Source of the DNA: Acanthamoeba sp. SK_2022b
Taxonomy: Eukaryota > Discosea > Longamoebia > Acanthamoebidae
Reading direction: 5' to 3'
Assembly (NCBI GenBank): GCA_027943245.1
Contig: JANDJZ010000335.1
Span: 1 to 15,842, forward strand
DNA length: 15,842 nt
Position 1 is the first letter of the stretch; every line of letters begins with the position of its first letter. The notes below the pieces were generated by a model. It was given only the letters and a program-made list of their open reading frames with translations. It was not told the DNA's origin and ran no database searches. The translations under genes were made by a program, and so were the position numbers. This document shows positions 15,460-15,842 of this stretch, one piece after another.

Positions 15460-15842
15460 ATGCAAAGAGAGATCTTCAAGGGAAAGGGTGTCATGGGCCC
15501 GCCTGCACCCAAGGCCACCACAGTTTCTTCGGAAGATGCGAAGAGGTCAGCGTGCAAGCTTTTCTTTGATTTGCGGTCGGTCATCGCGCTTTGGTGTAGT
15601 TTTAATTCTAATCTTGTATGGGGCGAGTAGCGGCGACGATGGCAAATGGGCGGCAGACCTGGGCTGGGATCGATTCTTCACATCCACGCAGGACGTGGCC
15701 ATTCCCGACACCAACGACGTACGTCTTTCCACACACGCTTCGTTCTGTGTAGCGCAGCCCCATCGTTGCGCCACCGTGAGGTGGACTCGCTCACCTGGCC
15801 CGCAGGTGTTTAGGGTCTACTTCAGCGGACCGGACGAGGGCC
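15460..15842 (+). CDS. PPME1: Protein phosphatase methylesterase 1, N-terminal part (3' partial)
   Basis: Exons: 15460-15545, 15631-15718 and 15806 to the window end, with introns of 85 and 87 bases (phases 2 and 0). The visible protein is about 71 residues: a short variable leader (MQREIFKGKGVMGPPAP), then WDRFFTSTQDVAIP and, across intron 2, NDVFRVYFSGPDEG. This matches the start of the PPME1 family (the YFE..EDV....FRVYKSG.EGP segment just before the alpha/beta-hydrolase HGGG oxyanion loop). The catalytic domain lies beyond the window. PPME1 removes the methyl ester from the C-terminal Leu of the PP2A catalytic subunit and also binds inactive PP2A. The first donor (GTCAGC) is weak. A second in-frame ATG at 15493 could be the real start. 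The gene starts 110 bases after the TMEM164-like stop, in the same direction. Confidence 0.8.

Noticed and set aside
1..15842. CRISPR array, tRNA or rRNA genes
   Set aside because: No regularly spaced repeats with unique spacers, and no cloverleaf or rRNA core sequences were seen on either strand by eye.

Overview
The window looks like nuclear DNA of a protist with a GC-rich, intron-containing genome. An Acanthamoeba-like amoebozoan is my best guess. This rests on gene content and style: short 60-135 bp GT-AG introns, GC-rich coding exons separated by AT-rich spacers, and low-complexity Ser/Gln/Gly tracts. It is an inference, not proven. No prokaryotic signals (Shine-Dalgarno, operons, CRISPR) are visible.

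Layout, left to right. (1) 3-2135 (+) is the 3' part of a large Ser/Pro-rich nuclear protein with a SAP-type DNA-binding motif followed by a textbook SUMO-interacting motif. (2) 2646-3719 (+) is a single-exon secretory protein with a signal peptide, five N-glycosylation sequons and a hydrophobic tail that could be a GPI-anchor signal. (3) 4096 to about 10403 is a graveyard of mobile elements. First comes a Ty1/copia-type gag relic with zinc knuckle and possibly a protease scrap. Next is about 1.3 kb of unassigned sequence with a 30-bp perfect inverted repeat and a short tandem repeat. Last is a decayed non-LTR retrotransposon with an ORF1 remnant, an APE-type endonuclease and a small piece of reverse transcriptase. 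(4) 10287-11225 (-) is an intact ORF for a SAM-domain protein with a Cys/His cluster, whose C-terminal end lies antisense to the reverse-transcriptase relic. (5) 11226-11690 is a spacer carrying a second copy of the sequence found at the 3' end of the first gene.

(6) 11691-12773 (+) is a four-exon gene for the CCAAT-binding factor subunit NF-YA/HAP2. (7) 12965-13567 (-) is a three-exon small secreted protein, convergent with NF-YA. (8) 13908-15349 (+) is a gene of at least five exons for a TMEM164-family membrane protein, divergent from the previous gene across a 340-bp shared spacer. (9) From 15460 (+) runs the start of a gene for protein phosphatase methylesterase 1 (PPME1), cut by the window end.

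The host genes do not form one pathway. The right side (11.7-15.8 kb) is compact housekeeping-type gene space, and the middle is a transposon-rich insertion zone. The points most worth following are the antisense overlap between the SAM-domain ORF and the LINE relic, the duplicated gene-1 3' end that brackets the transposon zone, and the SAP+SIM protein. Exon boundaries were joined by eye on splice consensus and protein-family continuity.
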